Part shown: piece after piece, positions 34,012-43,369 of the stretch | Layout: each line of letters starts with the position of its first letter | How positions within the stretch are numbered: the first letter of the stretch is position 1 | From: Alkaliphilus oremlandii OhILAs | GTDB lineage: Bacteria; Bacillota; Clostridia; Peptostreptococcales; Natronincolaceae | Assembly (NCBI RefSeq): GCF_000018325.1 | Contig: NC_009922.1 | Span: 2,914,001 to 2,978,000 of the forward strand | Reading direction: 5' to 3' | DNA length: 64,000 nt | Translations under genes and position numbers: made by a program | Notes under the pieces: generated by a model | Seen by the model: only the letters and a program-made list of their open reading frames with translations | Database searches by the model: none | Told to the model about the DNA's origin: nothing

Positions 34012-35727
34012 TTAGTTTATAGTTTTTATAAACTCAGCCGCTTGGCTACCAGCTATTCTACCAAATACTACTGCTGCACTGTATGCACCACTTGTGGAAG
34101 TAACTTCTCCAGCAGCATAGAGTCCTTCTACGACTTCATTGTTGGTATTTAATACTTGAGTTTTTTCGTTGGCTAAAACGCCACCCTTTGTCATATGAAT
34201 TGCAGACTCTACCTGCACCCCATAGTAAGGGCCTGTAAACTTTTCGGTAAATGCTTTTTCTCTAAATGGATCTTGTATTTCCCCTGCAACGGATCGATTG
34301 TATGTATCTACTGATTTTAAAAGATTTTCTCCGTTGATTCCAAGCTTTTCTGCCAATTCTTCTAAGGTATCTGCCTTTTCATGGTAGCCTAAATCATTGT
34401 GCTTTTTCAGTCTGTAAGCGGAATTATAAAGTCTTTCATCGTAAATATAATAAGCCTTTCCCTCTTCTTGTTCTAATATTTTATGGGCTAGAGGAAGTCC
34501 ACTGGAGGCTTCGTTAACAAATCTTTCCCCATTTTTGTTTACAAGGATAAATCCATCTCCTGCTCCAGTTAAATCTCTTCTGTTTTTAATAATCAGCTTG
34601 AATACGGAAAGTACATCCATATTTTCTAACTGAAGATTGTTTTTTTCAAATACAGGAACGAAATCTCCTGTAGCCCCCATTTGGTTAGATGTCTCAACAA
34701 TTTCAGCTCCAGGTGCATACTTTGCTAACAATTCTTTGTTGGCTGAAAAACCACCTGTTGCAAGAATTACAGCATCAGCTAAGATATCATAGTAATCATT
34801 TTTATGCTGAACCTTTACACCGACAACCTTATCTCCTTCAAAGATTAAATCTAGACCCTTTGTACCTGTACGAAGATCTACACCTAACTCTTGTAATTTT
34901 GCTTCCATGCCATCTTGGATATGTTCTCCAGCATAAGCATCACTTTCTGCCATGTGGTTCGTTCCACCGTAGTTATAGTTTAGGTTGACACCAAAGCTTC
35001 TAAGCCACCCATCTAATTCACTTGCTCCTTGTGCCCATACGGTTTTACGTTCTATGGAATCTGTAGAGGACTTCTTGCTTTCTATAAATTCTTCTTGGGT
35101 GATGGTTATGCCTGCTTCATGTTGTGCCTTTGAATTAATCATATCGAAGAAGTTCATGTCAAACTTACCGTTACCACTTAAAATATCTAGTTTTTCAATT
35201 AGGATAATATCATCTAGTCCAGACTCTTTTGCACTTATGGCAGCTGCAAGTCCAGCTGGTCCTCCACCTACAATCAGTAGTTTTGTTCTTACTGGCTCTA
35301 GATCTCTACGCTCCGTTTGTGGTCCCTGGGTAGTAAAGGTAACCTTTTCAAATTCCTTCCCATATCCTTTTGCAGCCTCAGCAACTGCAGCTTTAATTCC
35401 AAAAGAAGTAAAAGTAGCACCACTTACGCTATCGACGATGGGACTTTGAGCTTCTAAAATTCTTTCTTTGATCACAGGGAATGCCCGATTCATGACAGGG
35501 CTACTCTCTGAATTGGATATTATTTTTATATCAATCATTTTCTCACCTTCTGTTACAAGCTCCAGCTTAATTTCTCCACCAAATCCTCTGCCTGTGCCTT
35601 CGTATGAATTGATTGAATTTTCAGAGTTGCCCTCTGCACCTACACCTTTTGTAATTTTCGCATTTGGTGTGCACCCAACCGTAAAAATCAAAGTAAATGT
35701 AAGTAACCATAAAATAATTTTTTTCAT
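34012..35727 (-). CDS. Secreted FMN-binding / FAD-dependent fumarate reductase-like lipoprotein (second paralogue)
   Basis: The 571-residue protein has a lipobox at FTVGC (Cys19), an FMN-binding domain with the flavinylation motif DSVSGATFTS (residues 99-108), and an FAD domain starting LLIVGGGPAGLAAAISA (about 150) and ending HMTKGGVLANEKTQVLN...GLYAAGEVTSTSGAYSAA. It differs from the paralogue at 8674 in the final active-site region and is only a distant match, so the substrates probably differ. It would reduce an enoate-type acceptor outside the membrane. It has its own promoter and no regulator gene adjacent. Confidence 0.9.
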   Translation of the reverse strand: MKKIILWLLTFTLIFTVGCTPNAKITKGVGAEGNSENSINSYEGTGRGFGGEIKLELVTEGEKMIDIKIISNSESSPVMNRAFPVIKERILEAQSPIVDSVSGATFTSFGIKAAVAEAAKGYGKEFEKVTFTTQGPQTERRDLEPVRTKLLIVGGGPAGLAAAISAKESGLDDIILIEKLDILSGNGKFDMNFFDMINSKAQHEAGITITQEEFIESKKSSTDSIERKTVWAQGASELDGWLRSFGVNLNYNYGGTNHMAESDAYAGEHIQDGMEAKLQELGVDLRTGTKGLDLIFEGDKVVGVKVQHKNDYYDILADAVILATGGFSANKELLAKYAPGAEIVETSNQMGATGDFVPVFEKNNLQLENMDVLSVFKLIIKNRRDLTGAGDGFILVNKNGERFVNEASSGLPLAHKILEQEEGKAYYIYDERLYNSAYRLKKHNDLGYHEKADTLEELAEKLGINGENLLKSVDTYNRSVAGEIQDPFREKAFTEKFTGPYYGVQVESAIHMTKGGVLANEKTQVLNTNNEVVEGLYAAGEVTSTSGAYSAAVVFGRIAGSQAAEFIKTIN

Positions 35728-35772
35728 GTTGCCCCTCCTTAATTGTTTGTTTGTTATTTATCAATCAATCTC

Positions 35773-35801
35773 ATCGTATCACGCTTTATGAATAATATCA
35801 A
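35773..35801 (-). promoter_or_regulatory. Promoter of the second secreted flavoprotein gene
   Basis: On the minus strand TTGATA (35796-35801), 17 bases, TACGAT (35773-35778), 46 bases before the ATG at 35727, which has AAGGAGGGGCAAC upstream. Confidence 0.5.
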
Positions 35802-35932
35802 CACCCATTTACCAATTCCATCCTTTGCGAATCACAGCTTACAACCTGTGGTTAAAAGCAGAATCATAGGATATAATTAAAGTAAAACTTTAGAATTTTC
35901 TATCTATCAGCAAAATTAAGGGGGGATACAGA

Positions 35933-38900
35933 ATGGTTACAAACAGCAACCTACAGGACAGAATTGCACAAGAGCTGCTCAGCCCTGAATTTTTAAAGCA
36001 AACAGGAATCCATCGAAGCTTCATTCTCCAACATATTGAAAGCTCTTCTTTTTTAAATACAGTGGAGGATATGGTTGCAAAAAATGATTATAGCTGCCAA
36101 AAAGCCTATGACTTATGTAAAGATGCGTTGGAAAAGTTGTGGGGAGAAAAAGCACCTTCAAATCCACTGAACTATATATATCAGTTCGCTCTTCATTTTT
36201 CGTTTCCGAATTCTGTGGAAATTGAGCTTCATAAGGAATTAGATATTGGTGCCTTGTACTATTTACATCTCTTGCGGGCCATCGCTTCCTTTGAACAGCT
36301 TTCCCCATCCGATTCCATGACGGTAAAATTTCCGTTAAGCTTATTAACTGACGAAGAGGCTTCTCTTTATAAGGTTTCTAATGAATATGATGCCTTTAAA
36401 AAAGCTTTTTGCAATGAATATCTATATGAAATGATGAAGCTGAACCAAGATGTGATGAAGTATAATACCTTGGATCATATATGTGGTGTTCACCATCTTG
36501 CACTCTTTGTAGCCAAGCAGCTCTACGAAGCTGGCATCCCCTTAGACCTCGGTAGGGTATCGGGGGCAGCCGCTGGACACGATCTAGGGAAATTTGGATG
36601 TAGGAGCTGGGAAGGAAACCGGGTTGCCTATCTTCACTACTATTACACGGATTTGTGGTTTAAAAATCATGGTATCACCCATATTGGCCATGTGGCACTG
36701 AACCACTCTACTTGGGATTTGGAGCTGGAAAACCTTTCTATAGAATCTTTAATATTAATTTATTCCGATTTTAGGGTAAAGAATATTGTAAATGCTCATG
36801 GGAAAGTGGAAATGACCTTCTTCTCTCTAAAGGACTCCTTCGATGTTATTTTAAGTAAATTAGACAATGTAGACGATGCAAAAGAACGTAGATACCGGAA
36901 GGTCTATAATAAGCTTAAAGACTTTGAGGACTATATGCAGCATCTCGGTATTGAAGTAGATCCTTATCTTTCTCCGTTTTCTTTTGTAGCTAGAAAAGAA
37001 TACTATGCGTTAATGAAAGGAAATGAAATCACCCAGCATTTAAAATATCTAGCCATTTCCCATAATATTCATCTGATGCATCACTTTCGGGACGACGCCT
37101 CTTTAAATGAAATTCTGGAGGTGATCCGTGGTGAAAAGGATCCGAAGAATTTGCGGGAGTATATGGATGTTTTTAAGGAATATTCCACCTATTTGACTCA
37201 AAAACAGAAAATCATTACGCTCCGGTTCCTCTATGAAAAATTAATCACCCCAGAAGAGGATATCCGCAGACAATGTGCAGAGCTTATGGGAAGTTTAATT
37301 GCTCTATTCGATGAGGACTATCGAAAGGAAATACCCCAGGGCGTTTCCCTGCCTCCTACAAATATCAGTAGCTTTAGTTTATTAGAAGAATACCTACAGC
37401 TTTTCATTAATCCGCATCATACCGTTATCCCCCTCCATCGTCAATGGATCGGTTATACAACGAAGGTGCTGATTACCTCGGTGTTTAGATACTGTAAGTC
37501 CATTCAGGTCCAAGGCTTTAAAGAGGTTATTTTGAAGCATTACAATCCTCTACTGGAATACGATATGGATATTCGAATCTGTTTACTGGATGTGGTGGGT
37601 CATATCCCATTGGAAAATGATGCAGCTTCTTTATACACCGTATTCAACTACATTGAAAGCAGCTACAGTAGTACCCTTGATGCTTTAAGGATTGCAGGTT
37701 TTAAAGCTGCCACCTATTTACTGCCATTGATCCAGCAGCACGAAGTCCTAACCTCCAAACTGACAAATACTCTATCCACACAGGATCATAGGCGAAGACC
37801 TGCTGCAGAGAATTATTTGAAATATGAGCTACTGAAGGGGCTAAATTTGAGCAATAATCTACTAGAGCAATCCGAAGCGCTATGTGCTCAGGATCTCGCT
37901 GAGGTTTCCAACTTGTTTTTAAGCAACTTAAAAACTGCAACCAACTGGATCACTAAAAAGATACAGGTTAAAATGCTGCTGGAGTATGCTTTGAAGAATA
38001 GTCATAATGAAGGGCTATACACAGCCATGCATTATTGTAACCTTTTAAAGGTTAGTGCCGTTGAAAGTGTCCGAAATAGTGCAGGAAAATCACTGGTATC
38101 CCTCATTCCTCATCTACCCTTTGAGCAGAGGAATGACCTTGCTGTGGAGCTGCTTCGAGCCTTAGAACTAGAAAGCTATCAATTTACGAAATATATCCCA
38201 GATTATCTCGGTCAGGTCCTTCTATTTCTGAAGCCCTTTGAGCTGGACGAAATCATTGAGGATATTCGGCATAAGATTAAAGAAAGCAATAACCAGATTA
38301 AATCCTTATTGCTGAAAACTACGGGAAACCTTCTGAACAACTATCCGAAATACAGAGATAAATTTAGGGAAGAGCCTACAGTCTATGAGAATCGACAGAA
38401 AAAACTTCTAGGGGTTTTGTTTAGCGGACTGGCCCACGACGATTTTCAAATCCGGCAGGTATCCTTCAGTGTCCTTGGAAAAGAGGTTTTTGGCAGTAAT
38501 TTATTAACCTTGGAAGAAAAATATACACTATTCCAATCCATGGGTAAGAAGATCCTCACATTGCTGGCGGATAAGGAAGAAAATCAATTGTTGTTCCTGA
38601 CCAACGCTGCCGGGTTGAATCATATTTACCGATTCATCTCGGATTATAGCTTCCGTTATGGCGCCATTGATATTCATGTTCCTTCAAGAGTTGCATTGTT
38701 TCCTGGTACCTTTGATCCTTTCACCCTGGGCCATAAGGAAATATGCAAAACGATTCGTGATATTGGATTTGAAGTATATTTAGCAGTGGATGAGTTCTCG
38801 TGGTCCAAAAGGACCCAGCCTCATTTAATTCGGAAAAGTATCCTCCATATGTCCATTGCAGAGGAAACGGATCTCTACTTATATCCAGAGGATTTCCCGA

Positions 38901-40831
38901 CCAATATTGCGAATCCAAAGGACTTGCAGCGGCTTCGAAATAACATGAAGACGGACCAAGTGTTCATCGTCGTGGGTCTGGATGTCATCGTCAATGCCTC
39001 CGCCTATAAGGGGGATTTGCAGGAGTACTCTGTACGCCGATTCCCTCACATCCTCTTCGATCGAAGGGATAATTTAGATGGGAATCAGGAGGATATCTTT
39101 CAGGAAGCCTTAGATCGTATTGAAAATGAAGTGATTGCCTTAAACATTCCACCCCAATATGAAGAGATCAGCTCAACTCAGATTCGGAATTATATCGATA
39201 AAAATAGAGATATTTCAAATCTGATTGATCCTTTGGCTCAAAAGTACATCTATGAGAACAATCTTTATCGTCGGGAGCCCCAGTTCAAATCCATGATTCA
39301 AAGCATTTCTTTCAATACAGACATCGTTTCAAATTTCGATGATACACTCATAGAAAAGCTCAATGAGATCTTCCATGGTGGCTCTCAGAATAGCTTTAAT
39401 AACATTAAAAATATACGATCCAAGCCCGATGGGCAGTTGGTGATCATCAGCGATGCCAACGAGGATGGTATGCTATTGGCTTATTCCGCAATACACTGGG
39501 TGCCGTCCAGCCAAGTTTACGGTGAATTCAAGGATGTACAGGTTACAGAGGTGATCCGCGACCGATACAAGGGTAGAATTATTTTACTAGATGGATTCTT
39601 TATTGCGCCACAGGTGCAGACTTCTAAGGATATGGCTCAAGTTATATTGACAGAGACTATGGCCCATTGTTTGAAAATGGATTACGGCTATGCCATTTAT
39701 AAAAATAATATTCAATGTCCGCAGAATTCAGCGTTTATGGATACATTAGAGCGAAATGGTTTCATCTCCATTTCACAGGATGACCATGATCCTATTTTAG
39801 CTGTGGATATGACCAATCCTTGCACTCTTACGCTGGATCTTGAAACCATTATCAAGGAACCATTCCGTAGCAATCCAGCTGTGAAAGAAGTAATCCGCCG
39901 AACGCGAGGCAAGCTTCAGAAAGCACTGACGAATTTATACCCCGGTAATTTAGTCCTTTCATTCGATAGAGAATTAATAGATCAAGCACTTTCTAAGAAA
40001 ATATGTATGGAAAATCAGGTGCCACTGACCCCAAAAGTCCCAAGGGCGCTCGGAAAGTTGATGTGTGTTCCTTTTGGCAATATCTTAAATCGTGCCATCG
40101 TTCCTAATACAGTGACGAAATCCTTACACGTTGAAAAGCTATTTAGACCAGATATGAAGGGCTTTACCATTGGTCCTTATCCGTATTACCTGGACTTGGA
40201 AAACCAGATGAAAATGATCCAATCTTTCAATCGACCGGTTATTCTAGTAGATGATTTGCTGAATAAAGGATATCGCATTAAAGCCCTAGATCCTTTATTG
40301 AAGAAAGAAAAAATAGAGGTGCATAAGATCCTCGTTGCCATACTCTCTGGCAGAGGGAAGGAATTAATGGATATTCAAAATCGAGAGGTAGATTCTGCCT
40401 ATTTCATACCGAAGCTGAGACTTTGGTTCAATGAAAATCTGTTATATCCTTTTATTGGGGGCGATACCTTATGGAGGGGTCTTTACCCAGAGAAGAACCT
40501 GATTTCCTCCATCAGTTTAATTCTGCCCTATACCTCCCCTCACTTTATTAAAGGGGTTACCAATAAGGCTGTTTATGATTTTTCTCTCGCTTCCATCATG
40601 AATTCCATGGAGATTTTAGAGGTGATTGAAAAGGAGTATCAGGATTTTAATGAAAGAAAATTGACCTTATCTCTATTAAGCGACGTATTTCTATTTCCTC
40701 GGTATCCAGATCCAGGAGAAAATATGTCCTACGACTTAAGCATTAATCCTTCAAGCTATTTAAAAAATGATTTGGAGCTATTAAAAAAATTAGAGCATAG
40801 TATTATTACAGGGGACAGAAGGAGGGAATAG
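35933..40831 (+). CDS. Giant multidomain protein: HD phosphohydrolase + helical repeats + NadD-like nucleotidyltransferase + GNAT-like + PRTase-like
   Basis: The 1632 residues fall into recognisable parts. An HD domain (about 170-290) has His182, His216-Asp217 (GHDLGKFG), His253/His258 and Asp279. Residues about 380-900 are helical, HEAT-like. A nucleotidyltransferase domain (about 918-1110) has GTFDPFTLGH (925-934) and ISSTQIR (1079-1085), as in NadD/CoaD. A GNAT-like stretch follows (about 1130-1290). A PRPP-binding-type motif VILVDDLLNKGYR lies at 1436-1448 in a PRTase-like C-terminal part. The combination suggests nucleotide or cofactor turnover, but the substrate is unknown. GGGGGGAT precedes the ATG; the next gene begins 1 base after its stop. 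Confidence 0.85.
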   Translation: MVTNSNLQDRIAQELLSPEFLKQTGIHRSFILQHIESSSFLNTVEDMVAKNDYSCQKAYDLCKDALEKLWGEKAPSNPLNYIYQFALHFSFPNSVEIELHKELDIGALYYLHLLRAIASFEQLSPSDSMTVKFPLSLLTDEEASLYKVSNEYDAFKKAFCNEYLYEMMKLNQDVMKYNTLDHICGVHHLALFVAKQLYEAGIPLDLGRVSGAAAGHDLGKFGCRSWEGNRVAYLHYYYTDLWFKNHGITHIGHVALNHSTWDLELENLSIESLILIYSDFRVKNIVNAHGKVEMTFFSLKDSFDVILSKLDNVDDAKERRYRKVYNKLKDFEDYMQHLGIEVDPYLSPFSFVARKEYYALMKGNEITQHLKYLAISHNIHLMHHFRDDASLNEILEVIRGEKDPKNLREYMDVFKEYSTYLTQKQKIITLRFLYEKLITPEEDIRRQCAELMGSLIALFDEDYRKEIPQGVSLPPTNISSFSLLEEYLQLFINPHHTVIPLHRQWIGYTTKVLITSVFRYCKSIQVQGFKEVILKHYNPLLEYDMDIRICLLDVVGHIPLENDAASLYTVFNYIESSYSSTLDALRIAGFKAATYLLPLIQQHEVLTSKLTNTLSTQDHRRRPAAENYLKYELLKGLNLSNNLLEQSEALCAQDLAEVSNLFLSNLKTATNWITKKIQVKMLLEYALKNSHNEGLYTAMHYCNLLKVSAVESVRNSAGKSLVSLIPHLPFEQRNDLAVELLRALELESYQFTKYIPDYLGQVLLFLKPFELDEIIEDIRHKIKESNNQIKSLLLKTTGNLLNNYPKYRDKFREEPTVYENRQKKLLGVLFSGLAHDDFQIRQVSFSVLGKEVFGSNLLTLEEKYTLFQSMGKKILTLLADKEENQLLFLTNAAGLNHIYRFISDYSFRYGAIDIHVPSRVALFPGTFDPFTLGHKEICKTIRDIGFEVYLAVDEFSWSKRTQPHLIRKSILHMSIAEETDLYLYPEDFPTNIANPKDLQRLRNNMKTDQVFIVVGLDVIVNASAYKGDLQEYSVRRFPHILFDRRDNLDGNQEDIFQEALDRIENEVIALNIPPQYEEISSTQIRNYIDKNRDISNLIDPLAQKYIYENNLYRREPQFKSMIQSISFNTDIVSNFDDTLIEKLNEIFHGGSQNSFNNIKNIRSKPDGQLVIISDANEDGMLLAYSAIHWVPSSQVYGEFKDVQVTEVIRDRYKGRIILLDGFFIAPQVQTSKDMAQVILTETMAHCLKMDYGYAIYKNNIQCPQNSAFMDTLERNGFISISQDDHDPILAVDMTNPCTLTLDLETIIKEPFRSNPAVKEVIRRTRGKLQKALTNLYPGNLVLSFDRELIDQALSKKICMENQVPLTPKVPRALGKLMCVPFGNILNRAIVPNTVTKSLHVEKLFRPDMKGFTIGPYPYYLDLENQMKMIQSFNRPVILVDDLLNKGYRIKALDPLLKKEKIEVHKILVAILSGRGKELMDIQNREVDSAYFIPKLRLWFNENLLYPFIGGDTLWRGLYPEKNLISSISLILPYTSPHFIKGVTNKAVYDFSLASIMNSMEILEVIEKEYQDFNERKLTLSLLSDVFLFPRYPDPGENMSYDLSINPSSYLKNDLELLKKLEHSIITGDRRRE

Positions 40832-40832
40832 C

Positions 40833-42074
40833 ATGTATTATTACAAGATGAATGATAAAACACTCATCTCTACATTTCAATATGAGAATTTGATGAGCAT
40901 TACGGAAGAGGACGCATCGAAGGATACTAGCACCATCTATCTTTTAAAAAGATTGGACCCAAAAACTTCTAGAAGGAGTTTTTCTGTGACCCATCCTTCA
41001 CTGATTTTTACTAAAAAGGAAGATTTAAGCCTGATTCAATTCAATAAAAGTAGCTACCCACAGCTTCCACAGTGGCTTTTGAAAAAAATAGAAGATAAGC
41101 AAGTAACTGCAGTGAATACATTGTATGAGGATTGGCAGAAGGTTTTGAACTACGCCCTGCCGAAAAAATGGCGTATCCATATTGCAGGCTTAGGCGATGT
41201 GGGGGGAACTCTGCTCATCGGTCTTCGGCTTCTGGGCGCCGATGTTATAGAGGAAATCGGCATCTATGATCGGGATATCCATAAGCTCAAGCGCTGGGAG
41301 TTTGAGGTCAATCAAATCAGTTCATTAGATGGAGCTCGTTTACCCAATGTTAAAATCCTAGAGGAAGAACAGGTTTTTGACTGCGATTTGTTTGCCTTCT
41401 GTATTGCTGGTAGGGTTCCTGCCGTTGGAGAGGAGCAGGTGGATGTCCGAATGGTTCAACTGGAAGAGAACTCTAAAATCATCAATCTCTATGGTAAAAA
41501 TGCTCGTGAAGCTGGCTTTGAGGGCATCTTTGCAGTGGTTTCCGACCCTGTGGATCTTTTATGCAAGTCTGTATATTTAGCCAGTAATCGGGATGCTGAC
41601 GGAAATTTAGACACCATGGGCCTCAGCCCAGAACAGATCCGAGGATACGGTTTAGGTGTTATGAACGCAAGGGCGTTATATTATGCCAAGCAGTCTCAGG
41701 ATACACAGCATTTTATAAAGGAAGGGAGAGCCTTCGGCCCCCACGGACAGGATTTAGTCATTGCCGATAGCATTGAGCATTACAATGAAGCTATTTCTCT
41801 TTTCCTGACTGAGAAAGCAAGGACTGCCAATCTAGAGCTTCGAAAAACTGGATTTAAACCCTATATCGCCCCTGCACTTTCTTCTGGTGCCCTCTCTATT
41901 ATTGCCACCATCAAGGGAGAATGGCATTACAGTGCTACTTTTATGGGTGGCGTCTATATGGGATCTAAAAATCGCCTCACGCAGGAAGGTACGGAGGTAG
42001 AGATGCTGGATTTACCCGATGCCTTATATCATCGGCTGGAAACGACGTACCATAAATTGAGGGATGCCCTATGA
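40833..42074 (+). CDS. Rossmann-fold dehydrogenase-like protein of unknown function
   Basis: The 413-residue protein has an uncharacterised N-terminal 110 residues and then an NAD(P)-binding core with GLGDVGGTLLIGLRLLG (119-135), an acidic residue ending the second strand (IGIYDRD), and malate/lactate-dehydrogenase-like order. VSDPVDLL (about 241-248) parallels the conserved NPVD of lactate dehydrogenases. The C-terminal part is conserved-looking but unassigned. A ribosome site (GGAGGGAATAGC) lies across the stop of the upstream gene. The stop overlaps the next start (ATGA). The reaction is unknown; it may reduce or oxidise a product made by its neighbours. Confidence 0.75.
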   Translation: MYYYKMNDKTLISTFQYENLMSITEEDASKDTSTIYLLKRLDPKTSRRSFSVTHPSLIFTKKEDLSLIQFNKSSYPQLPQWLLKKIEDKQVTAVNTLYEDWQKVLNYALPKKWRIHIAGLGDVGGTLLIGLRLLGADVIEEIGIYDRDIHKLKRWEFEVNQISSLDGARLPNVKILEEEQVFDCDLFAFCIAGRVPAVGEEQVDVRMVQLEENSKIINLYGKNAREAGFEGIFAVVSDPVDLLCKSVYLASNRDADGNLDTMGLSPEQIRGYGLGVMNARALYYAKQSQDTQHFIKEGRAFGPHGQDLVIADSIEHYNEAISLFLTEKARTANLELRKTGFKPYIAPALSSGALSIIATIKGEWHYSATFMGGVYMGSKNRLTQEGTEVEMLDLPDALYHRLETTYHKLRDAL

Positions 42075-43108
42075 TTCATGTGATCATCCCCGAAGACCCT
42101 TCTGTTCAGTTAAAGGAAATGGTAGCCTTTGCTTTAGAGGGGATGGAAGTCGTGGTGATTCGAGGTTCTGAAAATCTACCAGATCTAAGGAATCAAAAAA
42201 TTTTATTTGCAGTTGAGCTGAATTCCATTGGACTGAATCCTGCATTGATGGAAATTTTATCCCATTTGACAGAGAAGGGAAACGATACACTCCTTGGAGC
42301 TACGGCAGCCATGATCATCCACAGCAGTACAGAGCTCTACACAAAAAGCAGTGCTGCCAATATCATATTTCTAGCGAATCAGCTTGGCTGTAGCTTCATT
42401 GGCCATCCTTTAGTTGAAGCCACCGGCAATTTGAACAACCTTAAAACTTGGCAGAAAAACATGGATTTATCCTTGCAGGAAATCTCTTTGGAGCTTTCCA
42501 GAAGATTGGTCCATCGCCTGCTGAGCTATAGCCCTACAAAATTGAAGAAACCTAAAATCGCTTATTTGCATTCCAGCTTGAAAGCCAAGTCCAATACCCT
42601 AATGCTTTGGAGGATGGTGGAGGGTGAGCTGGATGGCTTGGATATCGAAGAGGTTTTCATTGAAAATGCTTCCGTTTTTGACTGCTTCGGATGTACCTAC
42701 AAAACCTGCTTGGAGCTTGGGAAAAGAAACAACTGCTTTTACGGCGATGTGATGACGGAAAAATTCACCCCCATCATCGAAGCTGCCGATATCCTCGTAT
42801 GGATTTGTCCAAACTACAATGATTCCATTTCCTCCAATTTAGTTGCAGTAATCAATCGACTGACCACACTTTATCGAAAGATGAGCTTTCACAATAAGAG
42901 AATCTATAGCATTATCGTTTCAGGAAACTCTGGAAGCGATTCCATTGCAAGGCAGCTGATCGATGGCTTAAACATTAATAAAGGCTTCTATTTACCGCCT
43001 TATTTCGCTCTCATGGAAACGGCCAACGACGCAGGAAGTATTTTAAAGGTAGACAATATTGAAGAAAAAGCAAAGCTATATGCAGCAAATTTAAAAAGGT
43101 TTCTATAA
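42071..43108 (+). CDS. Cys-rich flavodoxin-fold (NADPH-dependent FMN reductase-like) protein
   Basis: In this 345-residue protein, residues about 160-345 resemble flavodoxin-like FMN reductases: PKIAYLHSSLKAKSNT (FMN phosphate region), a cysteine motif DCFGCTYKTCLELGKRNNC (Cys205, 208, 213, 222) and ADILVWICPNYNDSISSNL. Such cysteines bind an Fe-S cluster in iron-sulfur flavoproteins, but the spacing here is longer. The N-terminal 155 residues are not recognised. ATGA overlap with the upstream gene makes this the last member of a tightly coupled three-gene operon ended by a terminator at 43161. Confidence 0.78.
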   Translation: MIHVIIPEDPSVQLKEMVAFALEGMEVVVIRGSENLPDLRNQKILFAVELNSIGLNPALMEILSHLTEKGNDTLLGATAAMIIHSSTELYTKSSAANIIFLANQLGCSFIGHPLVEATGNLNNLKTWQKNMDLSLQEISLELSRRLVHRLLSYSPTKLKKPKIAYLHSSLKAKSNTLMLWRMVEGELDGLDIEEVFIENASVFDCFGCTYKTCLELGKRNNCFYGDVMTEKFTPIIEAADILVWICPNYNDSISSNLVAVINRLTTLYRKMSFHNKRIYSIIVSGNSGSDSIARQLIDGLNINKGFYLPPYFALMETANDAGSILKVDNIEEKAKLYAANLKRFL

Positions 43109-43160
43109 GCTTCTAACTATTTTTTTAAGTCTCCATAGCACCACAAGAAATAGATTACAT

Positions 43161-43210
43161 AAAAAAACTGTATTTAGACGATGGATTACGGTCTAAATAC
43201 AGTTTCTTTC
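43161..43210. terminator. Bidirectional terminator after the three-gene operon
   Basis: AAACTGTATTTAGAC (43165-43179) and GTCTAAATACAGTTT (43191-43205) form a perfect 15-bp stem, followed by T-rich sequence on the plus strand and A/T-rich on the other. Confidence 0.85.
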
Positions 43211-43228
43211 TGCTCTCTTTTTAATATC

Positions 43229-43369
43229 CTATGCTTTTCCGCACTTGCTTTTGTCAGAGCAACTACTTCCACAGCTACATTTTTTGTTCTTTGCATCGCT
43301 GATTACCTTTTTAGCTGCAAATGCTACGATGGCAGCAAATATCAAGCCCACGATTAAATTTCCGGACAT
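43229..43369 (-). CDS. FeoB-associated Cys-rich membrane protein
   Basis: This 46-residue gene has one TM helix (GLIFAAIVAFAA) followed by a short basic stretch and a cysteine-rich tail (KCSCGSSCSDKSKC) with five Cys. Proteins of this kind follow feoB in many Firmicutes and may help iron transfer; their exact role is unknown. Its ATG overlaps the TAA of feoB by one base (TAATG), so translation is coupled. It is too short to be found by length filters. Confidence 0.85.
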   Translation of the reverse strand: MSGNLIVGLIFAAIVAFAAKKVISDAKNKKCSCGSSCSDKSKCGKA

